From positions 1 to 64,000 of the forward strand of contig JALCPP010000004.1 of assembly GCA_022650485.1 (NCBI GenBank): a DNA stretch of 64,000 nucleotides, given 5' to 3'. The notes beneath the pieces were generated by a model, which worked only from the letters and a program-made list of their open reading frames with translations, made no database searches and had not been told where the DNA came from. Shown one piece after another: positions 22,810-31,975 of this stretch. Made by a program: the position numbers and the translations under genes. How positions within the stretch are numbered: the first letter of the stretch is position 1; each line of letters starts with the position of its first letter. The stretch is from Oscillospiraceae bacterium. GTDB lineage: Bacteria > Bacillota > Clostridia > Oscillospirales > Acutalibacteraceae.

Positions 22810-25371
22810 ATGATGATTAAATACAGGGTTCACGAGGTCGCAAAGGACCTGAACGTGCCGAACAAGGACGTGATCGACACGTTGCAAAAATACACCGGGG
22901 AAGAAACAAAACATATGACGGCTTTGTCCGAAAACGAACTGGACGTCGTGTTTGAAAAGTTTACACAGAAAAATAAGATGGATGATTTGACTTCTTATTT
23001 TGCAGAAGGCGACAAGCGGAAGCCGGTCGTGGTGGAACCGGAGCGCCCGGATGTGGCCGTTCGGACTCAGCCGGCCAAGAACGCTTCAAAACAGGCTTCC
23101 CCGGCGCCGCGCCAGGCTTCCGCGCCGCGCGGCGGCTCCGCATCCTCCTCATCCGCAGCCCACAGAAATGATGGGAAAAAATATGAAAACGGCAAAGGCA
23201 GAACACAGTCTGCCGACAGCCGCCAGCGCCCGAACCAGCAGCATCAGCGCAGCAATTTTCACCAGCGCCCCAACCAGCCGCAGAATGCCGGCGCAAATGC
23301 AAACCGCAGCAATAACCGCCCGGGGCAGAAACCGCAGCAGCACCGCGGGGCTCAGAAAAGCATCCGTCTGGAAGGCGGAAGCAATTCGATTCAGCGCCCA
23401 GCAGGCAGAATCGTGGATATGCATTCCACTCATGTTGAACTTGATAAATACAATGAGAAATACGACCGCCTCGCTTCGGAAAAGATTAAGCCGAACGACA
23501 ACGTTGTGAAAAAGCAGAAGCTGACCCAGCGCAGTTCCCAGTACCGCAGAAGGCCCAGAAATGCCCGCAGAGAAACCGAAGCGGAGCGTCTGCGCCGCAT
23601 TGCGATGGAGCGCAAGGCCAAGCCGATTACAATACAGGTTCCGGAGCAGATCACCGTTGGGGAACTGGCGCTGCGCCTGAAAGCCACGGCGGCTGAAGTG
23701 ATTAAAAAGCTGATGGGCATGGGCGTTTTCGCCACAGTGAACGACGTGGTCGATTTTGACACCGCCTCGCTTGCCGCAATGGAATTCCACGCCAAAGTGG
23801 AAAAGGAAGTCGTTGTTACCATCGAAGAGCAGATTATCGACGACAGCGAGGATGAAGACGACAATCTGGTGCCGCGCGCTCCGGTTGTTGTCGTCATGGG
23901 CCACGTTGACCACGGTAAAACGAGCTTGCTCGATGCCATCCGCCACACCAGCGTCACTTCCGGTGAAGCCGGCGGAATCACACAGCACATCGGCGCTTAT
24001 CAGGTCAAGGTCGGCAAAAGCAACGTCACATTCCTTGACACTCCGGGCCATGAAGCGTTTACCACCATGCGTGCCCGCGGCGCGCAGGTAACGGATATTG
24101 CGGTTTTGGTTGTCGCCGCCGATGACGGTATCATGCCGCAGACCGTGGAAGCAATTAACCATGCGAAAGCCGCAAAGGTTTCGATCATTGTTGCGATTAA
24201 CAAGATGGATAAGCCGGGCGCGAATCCCCAGGTGGTGATGGAAGGCCTGACAAAGTACGGGCTGGTTCCGGAAGAATGGGGCGGAGATATTCCGTGTGTC
24301 CCGGTTTCCGCAGTGCAAAAGACAGGAATTCATGAGCTGCTGGAAATGATTCTGCTGGTCGCGGATATGAAAGAGCTGAAAGCAAACCCGGACCGTGCGG
24401 CAAAGGGCACGGTGGTTGAGGCAAGGCTCGACAAAGGCCGCGGCCCGATTGCCACGGTTTTGGTACAGAACGGTACGCTGCATCAGGGTGATATCATCGT
24501 TGCCGGTACAACGGTGGGCCGTGTGCGTGCCATGACGGACGAAAACGGAAGAACAATCAAATCCGCGGGGCCGAGTGTCCCGGTGGAGATTACCGGTCTG
24601 GACGATGTGCCGACGGGCGGCGATATTTTCAATGCCGTTTCGGATGAGCGCCTGGCGCGCGAGCTGGTCGACCAGCGCCGCAACGAGAAGAAGGAAGAGA
24701 AGTTCAATTCCCGCACCAAGGTAACGCTCGACAATCTGTTTGACCAGATGCAGCAGGGTGACATGAAGGAATTGCACCTGATTGTCAAGGCGGATGTACA
24801 GGGTTCTGTCGAGGCGGTCTGCCAGTCGCTTGAAAAGCTGACGAATGACGAAGTCCGTGTCAATGTGATTCACAGCGGCGTCGGTGCGGTCAATGAATCT
24901 GACGTGATGCTGGCATCGGCTTCCAACGCGATTATCGTGGGCTTTAACGTACGGCCCGACCCGGTTGCCGAAGAAAACGCAAAGCGTGACGGTGTCGACA
25001 TGAGGCTGTACCGTATCATTTACGACTGTATCAACGAAATCGGCGATGCACTGAAAGGCATGCTGGCGCCGAAATTCCGCGAAGCCGCGCTCGGCAAAGC
25101 GGAAATCCGCCAGATTTACCGCATCAGCAGTATCGGCACGATTGGCGGCTGCCATGTTACGACCGGCAAAATTACACGCACCGCGCAAATCCGCATAGTC
25201 CGCGACGGCATCGTTCTTGCGGAGGATAAGATTTCCTCCCTCAAGCGGTTTAAGGACGACGTGAAAGAAGTCATGGAAGGCTATGACTGCGGCATCGGGC
25301 TGGAAAAATATAACGATCTTAAAGAGGGCGACATTCTCGAAGCCTTCGAAATGCAGGAATACAAGGAATAG
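22810..25371 (+). CDS. infB: Translation initiation factor IF-2
   Basis: An 853-residue IF-2, the GTPase that brings initiator tRNA to the 30S subunit. An IF2-N domain (1-52) precedes a long Arg/Gln/Asn-rich linker (about 70-200) and a second IF2-N-like domain (about 275-325). The G domain carries [16 protein letters not shown] and NKMDKPG. Two beta-barrel domains and IF2 domain 3 complete it. Tandem ATGs stand at 22810 and 22813. GAGGAGG-type purines precede the start. Downstream, a strong hairpin partly separates it from rbfA. Confidence 0.98.
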   Translation: MMIKYRVHEVAKDLNVPNKDVIDTLQKYTGEETKHMTALSENELDVVFEKFTQKNKMDDLTSYFAEGDKRKPVVVEPERPDVAVRTQPAKNASKQASPAPRQASAPRGGSASSSSAAHRNDGKKYENGKGRTQSADSRQRPNQQHQRSNFHQRPNQPQNAGANANRSNNRPGQKPQQHRGAQKSIRLEGGSNSIQRPAGRIVDMHSTHVELDKYNEKYDRLASEKIKPNDNVVKKQKLTQRSSQYRRRPRNARRETEAERLRRIAMERKAKPITIQVPEQITVGELALRLKATAAEVIKKLMGMGVFATVNDVVDFDTASLAAMEFHAKVEKEVVVTIEEQIIDDSEDEDDNLVPRAPVVVVMGHVDHGKTSLLDAIRHTSVTSGEAGGITQHIGAYQVKVGKSNVTFLDTPGHEAFTTMRARGAQVTDIAVLVVAADDGIMPQTVEAINHAKAAKVSIIVAINKMDKPGANPQVVMEGLTKYGLVPEEWGGDIPCVPVSAVQKTGIHELLEMILLVADMKELKANPDRAAKGTVVEARLDKGRGPIATVLVQNGTLHQGDIIVAGTTVGRVRAMTDENGRTIKSAGPSVPVEITGLDDVPTGGDIFNAVSDERLARELVDQRRNEKKEEKFNSRTKVTLDNLFDQMQQGDMKELHLIVKADVQGSVEAVCQSLEKLTNDEVRVNVIHSGVGAVNESDVMLASASNAIIVGFNVRPDPVAEENAKRDGVDMRLYRIIYDCINEIGDALKGMLAPKFREAALGKAEIRQIYRISSIGTIGGCHVTTGKITRTAQIRIVRDGIVLAEDKISSLKRFKDDVKEVMEGYDCGIGLEKYNDLKEGDILEAFEMQEYKE

Positions 25372-25380
25372 GCGAGACCG

Positions 25381-25409
25381 GCCCGCCGTATGGAACGGCG
25401 GGCTTTTTT
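25381..25409 (+). terminator. Internal terminator between infB and rbfA
   Basis: GCCCGCCGT (25381-25389) pairs with ACGGCGGGC (25395-25403), then six T. It lies inside the operon and would lower transcription of rbfA-nrnA-truB-ribF relative to infB. Confidence 0.85.
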
Positions 25410-25428
25410 GACGGGAGGAACGTATTTT

Positions 25429-25788
25429 ATGGCCGGACACAAACTGGGACGTGTAACGGAGGATATCAAGCGCGAACTGACGGCGGTTCTCCGCGAATTG
25501 AAGGACCCGCGGGTCCGTGGATTGATCAGCATTGTCCGCGTCGATGTGACAAATGATCTGTCCTACTGTACGGTGTATATCAGCGCGATGGAAGGACTTG
25601 ACCGCGCCAAAGAAGCCGTGAAAGGGTTAAAGTCCGCTTCTGGGTTTATGCGGCACGAGCTGGGGTCCCGGCTTTCCCTGCGCAAAATTCCGGAACTGAT
25701 CTTTAAGGCAACGGATTCCATTGAGTACAGCGCGAACATTTCCAGAATACTCAATGACCTGAAGGAGGAACGGAATGATCGGGATTAA
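25429..25788 (+). CDS. rbfA: Ribosome-binding factor A
   Basis: A 119-residue RbfA, a KH-like cold-shock factor for late 30S assembly. Family motifs are RVTEDIKRELTAVLRELKDPR, VDVTNDL, CTVYIS and LRKIPELIF. The ATG at 25429 follows GGGAGGAA; a longer frame would start inside the terminator stem and is rejected. It overlaps nrnA by 14 bases. Confidence 0.95.
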   Translation: MAGHKLGRVTEDIKRELTAVLRELKDPRVRGLISIVRVDVTNDLSYCTVYISAMEGLDRAKEAVKGLKSASGFMRHELGSRLSLRKIPELIFKATDSIEYSANISRILNDLKEERNDRD

Positions 25789-26731
25789 GGAAGCGGCGGA
25801 ACGCCTGAAAAAAGCCGAACGGGTGCTGATCCTGAGCCACCAGTTTCCGGATGGGGACACGCTGGGCTGTGCCGCGGCACTGTGCCGCGGACTGCGGCGG
25901 ACAGGCAGGCGCGCGGCAATCCGCTGCTCCGACAAAATCGGGCCGAAGTTTAATTTTCTGTTCCATGATCTGCCGGATGACGACTTTACACCGGACCTGG
26001 TCGTCGCGGTGGACATCGCGGATGAAAAGCTGCTCGGCGAACCGCTGCAGACGCAGTGGGGCGGCAAGGTGGAGCTTTGCATTGACCATCATCCCTCCAA
26101 CACGATGTATGCGGAACAGACTTGTCTGAACCCAAAAGCCGCCGCAACCTGCGAAATCATTTATGACGTGCTGCGCGAAATGGGAGTTGCGGTTGACAAG
26201 AAGATCGCAACCCCGCTTTATACAGGAATTACGACGGACACGGGGTGCTTTAAGTATATCAATGTGACGCCGCGCACCTACCGCATTGCGGCGGATTTGG
26301 TGGAAACGGGCGTCGACGCGCCGAAGATCAACCGCGAGATGTTCGACACCAAAAGCCGCGCAAGGCTTGATGTTGAGCGCCGTGTGCTGGATTCTATTCG
26401 GTACGACTGCGGCGGAAAAGTGGCTGTCATCGTCATTTCAAGGCAGATGGTGCGTGAATCCGGCGCGTGTGAGGATGACCTTGACGGTCTGGCGACTATC
26501 CCGCGCGGCATTGAGGGAGTACAAATCGGCGTAACGCTGCGGGAAAAGGAAGACGGCGCCTGGAAGGTGTCGCTTCGCGCACTGCCGCCGTCCAATGCTT
26601 CTGAAATCTGCGAACGCTTCGGCGGCGGGGGCCATCCGGGAGCGGCGGGCTGTACGCTGAATCTGCCGCTGGAACAGGCGAGGGAGCAAATGCTCTGCGC
26701 GGTCCGCGAATATCTGGAGAAACATGGATGA
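25775..26731 (+). CDS. nrnA: DHH/DHHA1 phosphoesterase, nanoRNase NrnA type
   Basis: A 318-residue protein of the bifunctional oligoribonuclease/pAp-phosphatase (NrnA) class. The DHH domain has SHQFPDGDTLG, VAVDIAD and IDHHPSN; the C-terminal DHHA1 domain ends with ERFGGGGHPGAAGC. It degrades short RNA fragments and pAp. Its place between rbfA and truB is the conserved Firmicutes order. It overlaps rbfA upstream and truB (ATGA) downstream. Confidence 0.94.
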   Translation: MIGIKEAAERLKKAERVLILSHQFPDGDTLGCAAALCRGLRRTGRRAAIRCSDKIGPKFNFLFHDLPDDDFTPDLVVAVDIADEKLLGEPLQTQWGGKVELCIDHHPSNTMYAEQTCLNPKAAATCEIIYDVLREMGVAVDKKIATPLYTGITTDTGCFKYINVTPRTYRIAADLVETGVDAPKINREMFDTKSRARLDVERRVLDSIRYDCGGKVAVIVISRQMVRESGACEDDLDGLATIPRGIEGVQIGVTLREKEDGAWKVSLRALPPSNASEICERFGGGGHPGAAGCTLNLPLEQAREQMLCAVREYLEKHG

Positions 26732-27624
26732 ACGGACTTCTGATTCTGGACAAGCCGGCGGGTTTTACCTCTTTTGACGCGGTCGCCGTCATGCGCGGCT
26801 TGACACATCAAAGAAAGATCGGTCACACGGGTACGCTGGACCCGATGGCGACGGGCGTTCTGCCGTTGCTGCTCGGCTGTGCGACGCGCGCGAACGCGCT
26901 GTTGCCGGATACCGACAAAGAGTATGAAGCCGGTTTCCGGCTGGGAATTGCGACCGATACGCAGGACATGACGGGAAAGGTCATTGCCGAAAGCGGGCAC
27001 GGCGCCGCAAAAGAGAAAGTGGAGGCGGCGCTTTGCGCGTTTCGCGGTGAAATTCTGCAGGTTCCGCCGATGGTTTCGGCAATCAGTGTCGGCGGGAAAC
27101 GCCTTTACGACCTCGCCCGGCAGGGGATTGAGGTAGAGCGAAAGCCGCGCCCTGTGACGATCAGCCGGCTGGAGCTGTTGTCTTATGATGAATCGACGCG
27201 TAGCGGTGCGCTGCGTGTTGCCTGTTCCAAGGGAACTTATATTCGTACGCTCTGCGCAGATTTGGGAGAAGCGCTGCATACATACGGCGCAATGTCCTCT
27301 CTGCGCAGGACGCGCGCTTCCGGTTTTACGCTTTCGGACTGCGTCACGCTGCCGCAGGCGAAGCAGCTTGCGGCTGAAAACAGGCTTGCAGAGCGGGTCC
27401 TGCCGGTGGAAACGCTGTTTATGGGGATGCCGGATGTCGCGGTTTCGCCCGCACAGGCGGTGCGGTTTGGAAACGGCGGCGCGCTGGATTTAGACCGCAC
27501 GTCTCTGCGCTGTGCACAAGAGGGCGCGGTGTTCCGTGTCAAAGACCGTGACGGCGCCTTTTTAGGGCTGGGCCGTGCGGAAAACGGGCAGCTCCGTGTA
27601 CACCGGCTGTTTCGCAGCGAATAA
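26728..27624 (+). CDS. truB: tRNA pseudouridine(55) synthase
   Basis: A 298-residue TruB, which makes pseudouridine 55 in the T-loop of tRNAs. The catalytic motif HTGTLDPMATGVLPL is at residues 31-45, with DKPAGFTSFDAV at the start and SKGTYIRTLCADLG in the middle. A C-terminal PUA-like extension is present (from about 235). It overlaps nrnA by 4 bases, showing coupling. Confidence 0.96.
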   Translation: MNGLLILDKPAGFTSFDAVAVMRGLTHQRKIGHTGTLDPMATGVLPLLLGCATRANALLPDTDKEYEAGFRLGIATDTQDMTGKVIAESGHGAAKEKVEAALCAFRGEILQVPPMVSAISVGGKRLYDLARQGIEVERKPRPVTISRLELLSYDESTRSGALRVACSKGTYIRTLCADLGEALHTYGAMSSLRRTRASGFTLSDCVTLPQAKQLAAENRLAERVLPVETLFMGMPDVAVSPAQAVRFGNGGALDLDRTSLRCAQEGAVFRVKDRDGAFLGLGRAENGQLRVHRLFRSE

Positions 27625-27650
27625 ATCCTTTTGTTTTGGAGAAAATAAGC

Positions 27651-28580
27651 ATGGAAATCTATCGAACACTTAGTCCCTCTGGGGGAAACAGCGCCGTCGC
27701 GCTGGGTAATTTCGACGGATTGCACGTGGGCCACCAAAAGGTGATTTCCCTGGCGCTTGACGGCGCTTCGCAGGGGCTGCTGCCCACGGTTCTGACTTTT
27801 GCCCAAAATCCGCTTGCCGACCTGGGCGGTGGCGCCGGGGGGCGCCTGCTGTCGCAGGAAGATAAGATTGCCGTTTTGGAACGGATGGGTGTAAAACAGC
27901 TGTATATTCTGGAATTCAGCACCGTAAAAGACCTTTCGGCAGAGGAATTTGTCGACCGGGTCCTCGTTGATTGCCTGCAGGCGAAAAGTGCCTGCTGTGG
28001 GTTTAATTTTACCTTTGGCCGCGGCGGCAAGGCGGACCATTCCACGCTTGCTTCGCTGTGTGGGGCGCGCGGCGTAAAGGTTTCGGTCGCTCAGGCCGTT
28101 TTGATGGGCGGAACGCCCGTCAGCTCCACACGAATCCGCGGCCTGATTGAACACGGACGCGCGGACGAAGCGGCGCTCCTGCTTGGAAGGCCGTTCGGCT
28201 ATTGTATGCCGATTCGTCAGGGAAGGCGGCTGGGTCATTCGCTTGGCACGCCGACTTTAAATCAGGAACTGCCGCACGGGTTTGTTCAGCCAAAATTCGG
28301 GGTTTATGTTTCACAGGTTTTTATCGAGGAAAAAAAATATGCCGGAGTGACCAATGTGGGGGTGAAGCCCACGGTGGGTTCCGACCGGCCGCTTTCGGAA
28401 ACCTGGATGCCGGATTACCACGGCAAAGAGCTGTACGGAAAGACCATCCGGGTGGAACTGCTTCATTTTCTGCGCCCGGAGCATCGGTTTTCCACGCTGG
28501 AAATGCTCAAGGAGCAGATTCTGCGCGACGGTGCCGCGGCAAGGGACTTTTTTCAAAAATCAGGGCCGCGGGGCGAGTAA
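27651..28580 (+). CDS. ribF: Bifunctional riboflavin kinase/FAD synthetase
   Basis: A 309-residue RibF that makes FMN and FAD from riboflavin. The N-terminal FMN adenylyltransferase domain shows ALGNFDGLHVGHQKVI and the SSTRIR block; the C-terminal flavokinase domain shows RQGRRLGHSLGTPTLN and GVTNVGVKPTVG. The ATG at 27651 follows TGGAGA by 8 bases. It is last in this part of the operon; rpsO has its own promoter after it. No FMN riboswitch is seen. Confidence 0.95.
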   Translation: MEIYRTLSPSGGNSAVALGNFDGLHVGHQKVISLALDGASQGLLPTVLTFAQNPLADLGGGAGGRLLSQEDKIAVLERMGVKQLYILEFSTVKDLSAEEFVDRVLVDCLQAKSACCGFNFTFGRGGKADHSTLASLCGARGVKVSVAQAVLMGGTPVSSTRIRGLIEHGRADEAALLLGRPFGYCMPIRQGRRLGHSLGTPTLNQELPHGFVQPKFGVYVSQVFIEEKKYAGVTNVGVKPTVGSDRPLSETWMPDYHGKELYGKTIRVELLHFLRPEHRFSTLEMLKEQILRDGAAARDFFQKSGPRGE

Positions 28581-28588
28581 ATTTTTAA

Positions 28589-28617
28589 TTTACAAAAGTG
28601 CCGCGCCGTGTTATAAT
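28589..28617 (+). promoter_or_regulatory. Promoter of rpsO
   Basis: TTTACA (28589-28594), 17-base spacer, TATAAT (28612-28617). Confidence 0.78.
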
Positions 28618-28649
28618 ATAAAACCATAGAACTCAAAGCAAACCCCTTC

Positions 28650-28702
28650 CTCGGATCAGGGGGAACGCCCCAAACAAGGGATTTCACCGGCCCTGTTCTG
28701 AG
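28650..28702 (+). ncRNA. Candidate rpsO leader structure
   Basis: CTCGGATCAGGG (28650-28661) can pair with CCCTGTTCTGAG (28691-28702), enclosing a GGGG/CCCC hairpin. It sits in the rpsO 5' leader, where S15 autoregulation by RNA structure is known in several bacteria. The match to a known S15 leader class is not tested. Confidence 0.4.
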
Positions 28703-28734
28703 AATGCGGGAAATTTAGAAAAGGTGGAACAGCT

Positions 28735-28998
28735 ATGTTAAAAGAAGAAAAAACAGCAGTGATTCAAAAGTATGCGATGCACGAGGGCGATACCGGCTCG
28801 CCGGAAGTTCAGGTTGCGATTCTTACGACCAGAATTAATGCGCTGACTGAGCATCTGAAAGCCCATAAAAAGGATCATCATTCCCGCCGCGGACTTCTGA
28901 AAATGGTTGGGCAGAGAAGAAACATGCTGAACTATTTGCAGAAAAGCGACATCATGCGGTATCGTGCCGTAATCAAAAAACTGGGCATCCGCAAATAA
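28735..28998 (+). CDS. rpsO: 30S ribosomal protein S15
   Basis: An 87-residue S15 with the expected blocks [32 protein letters not shown] and [13 protein letters not shown]15 binds the central domain of 16S rRNA. AAAGGTGG precedes the ATG. It is followed by a hairpin and pnp, the widely conserved order. Confidence 0.98.
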   Translation: MLKEEKTAVIQKYAMHEGDTGSPEVQVAILTTRINALTEHLKAHKKDHHSRRGLLKMVGQRRNMLNYLQKSDIMRYRAVIKKLGIRK

Positions 28999-29010
28999 TT
29001 AACACTTTAG

Positions 29011-29040
29011 GGCAGACGGTTCTTTTTACCGCCTGCCTTT
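29011..29040 (+). terminator. Weak terminator-like hairpin after rpsO
   Basis: GGCAG-A-CGGT (29011-29020) pairs with ACCG-C-CTGCC (29028-29037), followed by only TTT. It may partly end the rpsO transcript or serve as a processing site before pnp. Confidence 0.6.
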
Positions 29041-29058
29041 AGGCTTATTATGCGAAGT

Positions 29059-29161
29059 CTCCGGAAAGTGGGAACCACGGGAATTTAGCAGTGAAACGGG
29101 CGCCTGTTCATCCGGCGGACGCCGGTTTTATTGCTAAATCAGCCGTACCCGCCATCCGGAG
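29059..29161 (+). ncRNA. Nested RNA structure in the pnp leader
   Basis: An outer stem CTCCGGA (29059-29065) with TCCGGAG (29155-29161) encloses a 15-bp stem: ATTTAGCAGTGAAAC (starting about 29083) with GTTTTATTGCTAAAT (ending about 29139), with two G-U pairs. The GC-rich interior can fold further. It lies between rpsO and pnp, directly before the pnp ribosome site. Confidence 0.5.
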
Positions 29162-29183
29162 CCGCAACGGAGGAGATACATTC

Positions 29184-31397
29184 ATGTTTGAAAATTACAA
29201 AGTCTACAAAACGGACTTTGCGGGCAGGCCTCTTGTGGTTGAAACAGGCAAGATGGCTCAGCTTGCAAACGGCGAGTGCCTGGTTCGCTACGGCGAAACC
29301 GTGGTGCATGTGGCGGCTACCGCTTCCGCAAAACCGCGCGATGGCATCGACTTTTTCCCGCTTTCCGTCGATTTTGAAGAAAAGCTTTATTCCGTCGGCA
29401 GAATTCCGGGGTCTTATTTAAAGCGCGAAGGCCGCCCGACCGACCATGCGATTCTGACATCCCGCATGATTGACCGCCCCATCCGCCCCCTGTTCCCGAA
29501 GGACATGCGCAACGATGTTTCTGTTGTCTGCACCGTGATGAGCGTGGACCATGACTGCCAGCCGGAAATTGCGGCGATGGTCGGTACGTCCGTTGCCCTG
29601 AGCATTTCGGATATCCCGTGGGACGGTCCGATTTCCGGTGCTTCCGTCGGATATGTCGACGGCGAATTTGTGGTTAACCCGACCAGCGAGCAGAGAAAGA
29701 ATTCTAAAATGGCCGTTACGGTTGTGTCAACCGCCGACCGCATTGCCATGATTGAAGCCGGTGCCGATGAAATTCCGGACGATGTGATGTACAACGGTAT
29801 TATGGCCGGGCACAAGGCCAACCAGGCGATGGTTCAGTTTATTAATTCCATCAAAGAGGAAATCGGCAAGCCGAAGTTCTCTTATCCCAGCAACGAGCCG
29901 GATGAGGAGATGCTGGAGGCAGTCAAGGATTTTGCGCTGGAGGATGTCCGCCTGGCGCTGGATACCGATGACAAGAATGTGCGTGACGAGCGCCTGCAGC
30001 CGATTTATGAAAAGGTACACGAAAAGTTCGACCCGATCTATCCCGAGCAGGGAGCGAAGATCGACGAATGTATGTATAAAACGCAGAAATATGTGGTGCG
30101 CCGCTGGCTTTTGGATGAGCAAAAGCGTGTCGACGGCCGCAAGATGGACGAAATCCGCCCGCTTGCCGCAGAGGTCGGAATTCTGCCGCGTGTCCACGGT
30201 TCCGGAATGTTTACCCGCGGGCAGACTCAGGTGCTGACGGTTGCGACGCTGGGTTCGATGAGCGATGAGCAGACGTTCGACAGCATCAGCGAGCAGGAAA
30301 CCAAACGCTACATTCACCAGTACAACATGCCGTCTTATTCCGTGGGCGAAACAAGACCGAGCCGCGGCCCAGGCCGTCGTGAAATCGGCCATGGTGCTTT
30401 GGCGGAACGCGCGCTTCTGCCGGTGATTCCTTCGGTTGACGAATTTCCGTACACCCTGCGCCTGGTTTCAGAGGTCCTTTCGTCCAACGGTTCCACTTCG
30501 CAGGCTTCCATCTGCGGTTCCACACTGGCGCTGATGGATGCGGGTGTGCCGATTAAGGCGCCTGTTGCCGGTATTTCTTGCGGTTTGATTACCGAAGGAG
30601 AGCGCTGGATGACCATGGTGGATATTCAGGGCGTTGAAGATTTCTTCGGCGACATGGACTTTAAGGTTGCGGGAACCCACGCCGGAATTACCGCGATTCA
30701 GATGGACCTGAAAATTCACGGCCTGACGCCGGACATGGTCCGCGAAGCCCTGTACAAGACGCATAAGGCAAGGGATTATATCATTGACGACGTGATGCTG
30801 AAAGCAATTGCCGAACCCCGCAAGGAACTTTCCAAGTATGCGCCGAAAATGCTTTCCACGGTGATTCCGGTGGAAAAGATCCGCGAAGTGATCGGTTCCG
30901 GCGGAAAGGTCATTCAGAAAATCTGCGCCGAGTGTGAGGTAAAGGTTGATGTGGAAGAAGACGGTCACGTCTTTGTTTCCGGCATTGATATGGATAACTG
31001 CAAACGCGCGATGGGCATTATTGACACCATTGTAAACGACCCGGAGCCGGGTTCTTTCTACAACGGCAAAGTCACGCGCCTGATGGATTTCGGTGCGTTT
31101 GTGGAAATCGCGCCGGGCAAAGAAGGCCTGGTTCACATTTCGCAGCTGGATGTTAAGCGGGTTGAAAAAGTGGCGGATGTTGTCAATGTCGGCGATGAAG
31201 TCATGGTGAAAGTGCTCAATATAGACGAAAAGGGCAGACTGAACCTTTCCCGCCGCGCCGCTTTGATTGAAGTGGACGGAATGGTACCGGAAAACGACCC
31301 GGAGCCGCGTCCGTTCCGCAGGCCGGCCCCGCGTCACGATGACCACGGCCGCTCCGGCGGCAGGCCAAACTACGGAAAACCGAGGCAGTCGAAATAA
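29184..31397 (+). CDS. pnp: Polyribonucleotide nucleotidyltransferase (PNPase)
   Basis: A 737-residue PNPase, the phosphorolytic 3'-5' exoribonuclease of RNA decay. Two RNase PH domains flank an all-helical domain; conserved blocks include RPIRPLFP, EVLSSNGSTSQASICGSTLALMDAG and GDMDFKVAGT. A KH domain (IPVEKIREVIGSGGKVIQKI) and an S1 domain (YNGKVTRLMDFGAFVEIAPGKEGLVHISQL) follow, then a basic Pro/Arg tail. The ATG at 29184 follows GGAGGAGAT; the open frame further upstream lies in the structured leader and is rejected. Confidence 0.97.
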   Translation: MFENYKVYKTDFAGRPLVVETGKMAQLANGECLVRYGETVVHVAATASAKPRDGIDFFPLSVDFEEKLYSVGRIPGSYLKREGRPTDHAILTSRMIDRPIRPLFPKDMRNDVSVVCTVMSVDHDCQPEIAAMVGTSVALSISDIPWDGPISGASVGYVDGEFVVNPTSEQRKNSKMAVTVVSTADRIAMIEAGADEIPDDVMYNGIMAGHKANQAMVQFINSIKEEIGKPKFSYPSNEPDEEMLEAVKDFALEDVRLALDTDDKNVRDERLQPIYEKVHEKFDPIYPEQGAKIDECMYKTQKYVVRRWLLDEQKRVDGRKMDEIRPLAAEVGILPRVHGSGMFTRGQTQVLTVATLGSMSDEQTFDSISEQETKRYIHQYNMPSYSVGETRPSRGPGRREIGHGALAERALLPVIPSVDEFPYTLRLVSEVLSSNGSTSQASICGSTLALMDAGVPIKAPVAGISCGLITEGERWMTMVDIQGVEDFFGDMDFKVAGTHAGITAIQMDLKIHGLTPDMVREALYKTHKARDYIIDDVMLKAIAEPRKELSKYAPKMLSTVIPVEKIREVIGSGGKVIQKICAECEVKVDVEEDGHVFVSGIDMDNCKRAMGIIDTIVNDPEPGSFYNGKVTRLMDFGAFVEIAPGKEGLVHISQLDVKRVEKVADVVNVGDEVMVKVLNIDEKGRLNLSRRAALIEVDGMVPENDPEPRPFRRPAPRHDDHGRSGGRPNYGKPRQSK

Positions 31398-31400
31398 ATA

Positions 31401-31439
31401 AGCAAAAAAAGCGCAGTCTGCCGGCTGTGCTTTTTTGCT
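31401..31439. terminator. Bidirectional terminator after pnp
   Basis: AGCAAAAAAAGCGCAG (31401-31416) pairs with CTGTGCTTTTTTGCT (31425-31439). A and T runs on both sides let it serve pnp and the convergent XRE gene. Confidence 0.85.
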
Positions 31440-31447
31440 GTTCAGGT

Positions 31448-31750
31448 TCAGGAAACTTTTTTGTTCATGCTGCGGAACTCCTTGAGCATCATTTTTAAGA
31501 GTTCTTCCTGGCTGATGGTCAGCCCGTCAATTTGCAGCAGCTTGCGGTTTTCCAGCCCAAGAATGTAGTCGCTCGAAACGCCGTAAAGAATGGAAAGCTT
31601 AATGAGTACATCCAGCGACGGGGTTTTAATGTTGTTTTCATATCCGCTGATTGTGGTCTTGGAAAGCCCCAATCTTTTCGCCACCTGGGTTTGAGTCAGA
31701 TCCTTGTTTTCACGCAGTTCGCGAAGACGATAGCCAAAATCAAAAATCAT
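31448..31750 (-). CDS. XRE-family transcriptional regulator
   Basis: A 100-residue regulator with a Cro/C1-type helix-turn-helix (RLRELRENKDLTQTQVAKRL, LSKTTISGYENNIKTPS, LIKLSILYGVSSDYILGL) and a short C-terminal extension. The ATG at 31750 follows AAGGAG by 7 bases; the frame is open further back, but that part covers the operator. A perfect inverted repeat 21 bases upstream suggests self-repression. It is divergent from proBA, and its wider targets are unknown. Confidence 0.88.
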   Translation of the reverse strand: MIFDFGYRLRELRENKDLTQTQVAKRLGLSKTTISGYENNIKTPSLDVLIKLSILYGVSSDYILGLENRKLLQIDGLTISQEELLKMMLKEFRSMNKKVS

Positions 31751-31770
31751 TATATCAGCTCCTTGAGTTG

Positions 31771-31793
31771 AGTGTACTCGATAATTGTACACT
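31771..31793. promoter_or_regulatory. Perfect inverted repeat, probable XRE operator
   Basis: AGTGTAC (31771-31777) and GTACACT (31787-31793) flank 9 bases. It lies just upstream of the XRE gene in the divergent gap before proB, as an autoregulatory operator would. Confidence 0.65.
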
Positions 31794-31911
31794 TTAAGAC
31801 AACAAATCGTTATAAATATTCACTTACAATCAACTCAGCGAAAACAGAAAGCTATTTCTTTCGGCAGCGGGGCAATTCAAGTGCCGCAAAGAGCAATTTC
31901 AAAGAAACAAG

Positions 31912-31940
31912 TTCAATCTTTCTGGAAATTATGCTATAAT
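31912..31940 (+). promoter_or_regulatory. Promoter of proB-proA
   Basis: TTCAAT (31912-31917), 17-base spacer, TATAAT (31935-31940), 35 bases before the proB ATG. No T-box is seen upstream. Confidence 0.68.
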
Positions 31941-31975
31941 CGAAGCGGAACAGAAGGGAGAGAGAAGATAACATT

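Noticed and set aside
22810-23420. Repeats in the infB linker as a CRISPR-like or mobile repeat
   Set aside because: The repeated Gln/Arg/Asn codons are the normal low-complexity linker of IF-2.
23149-25440. Open frame of 763 codons antisense to infB
   Set aside because: It mirrors the infB codon pattern (GC-rich third positions leave few stops on the other strand), has no domain and no ribosome site, and infB is certain.
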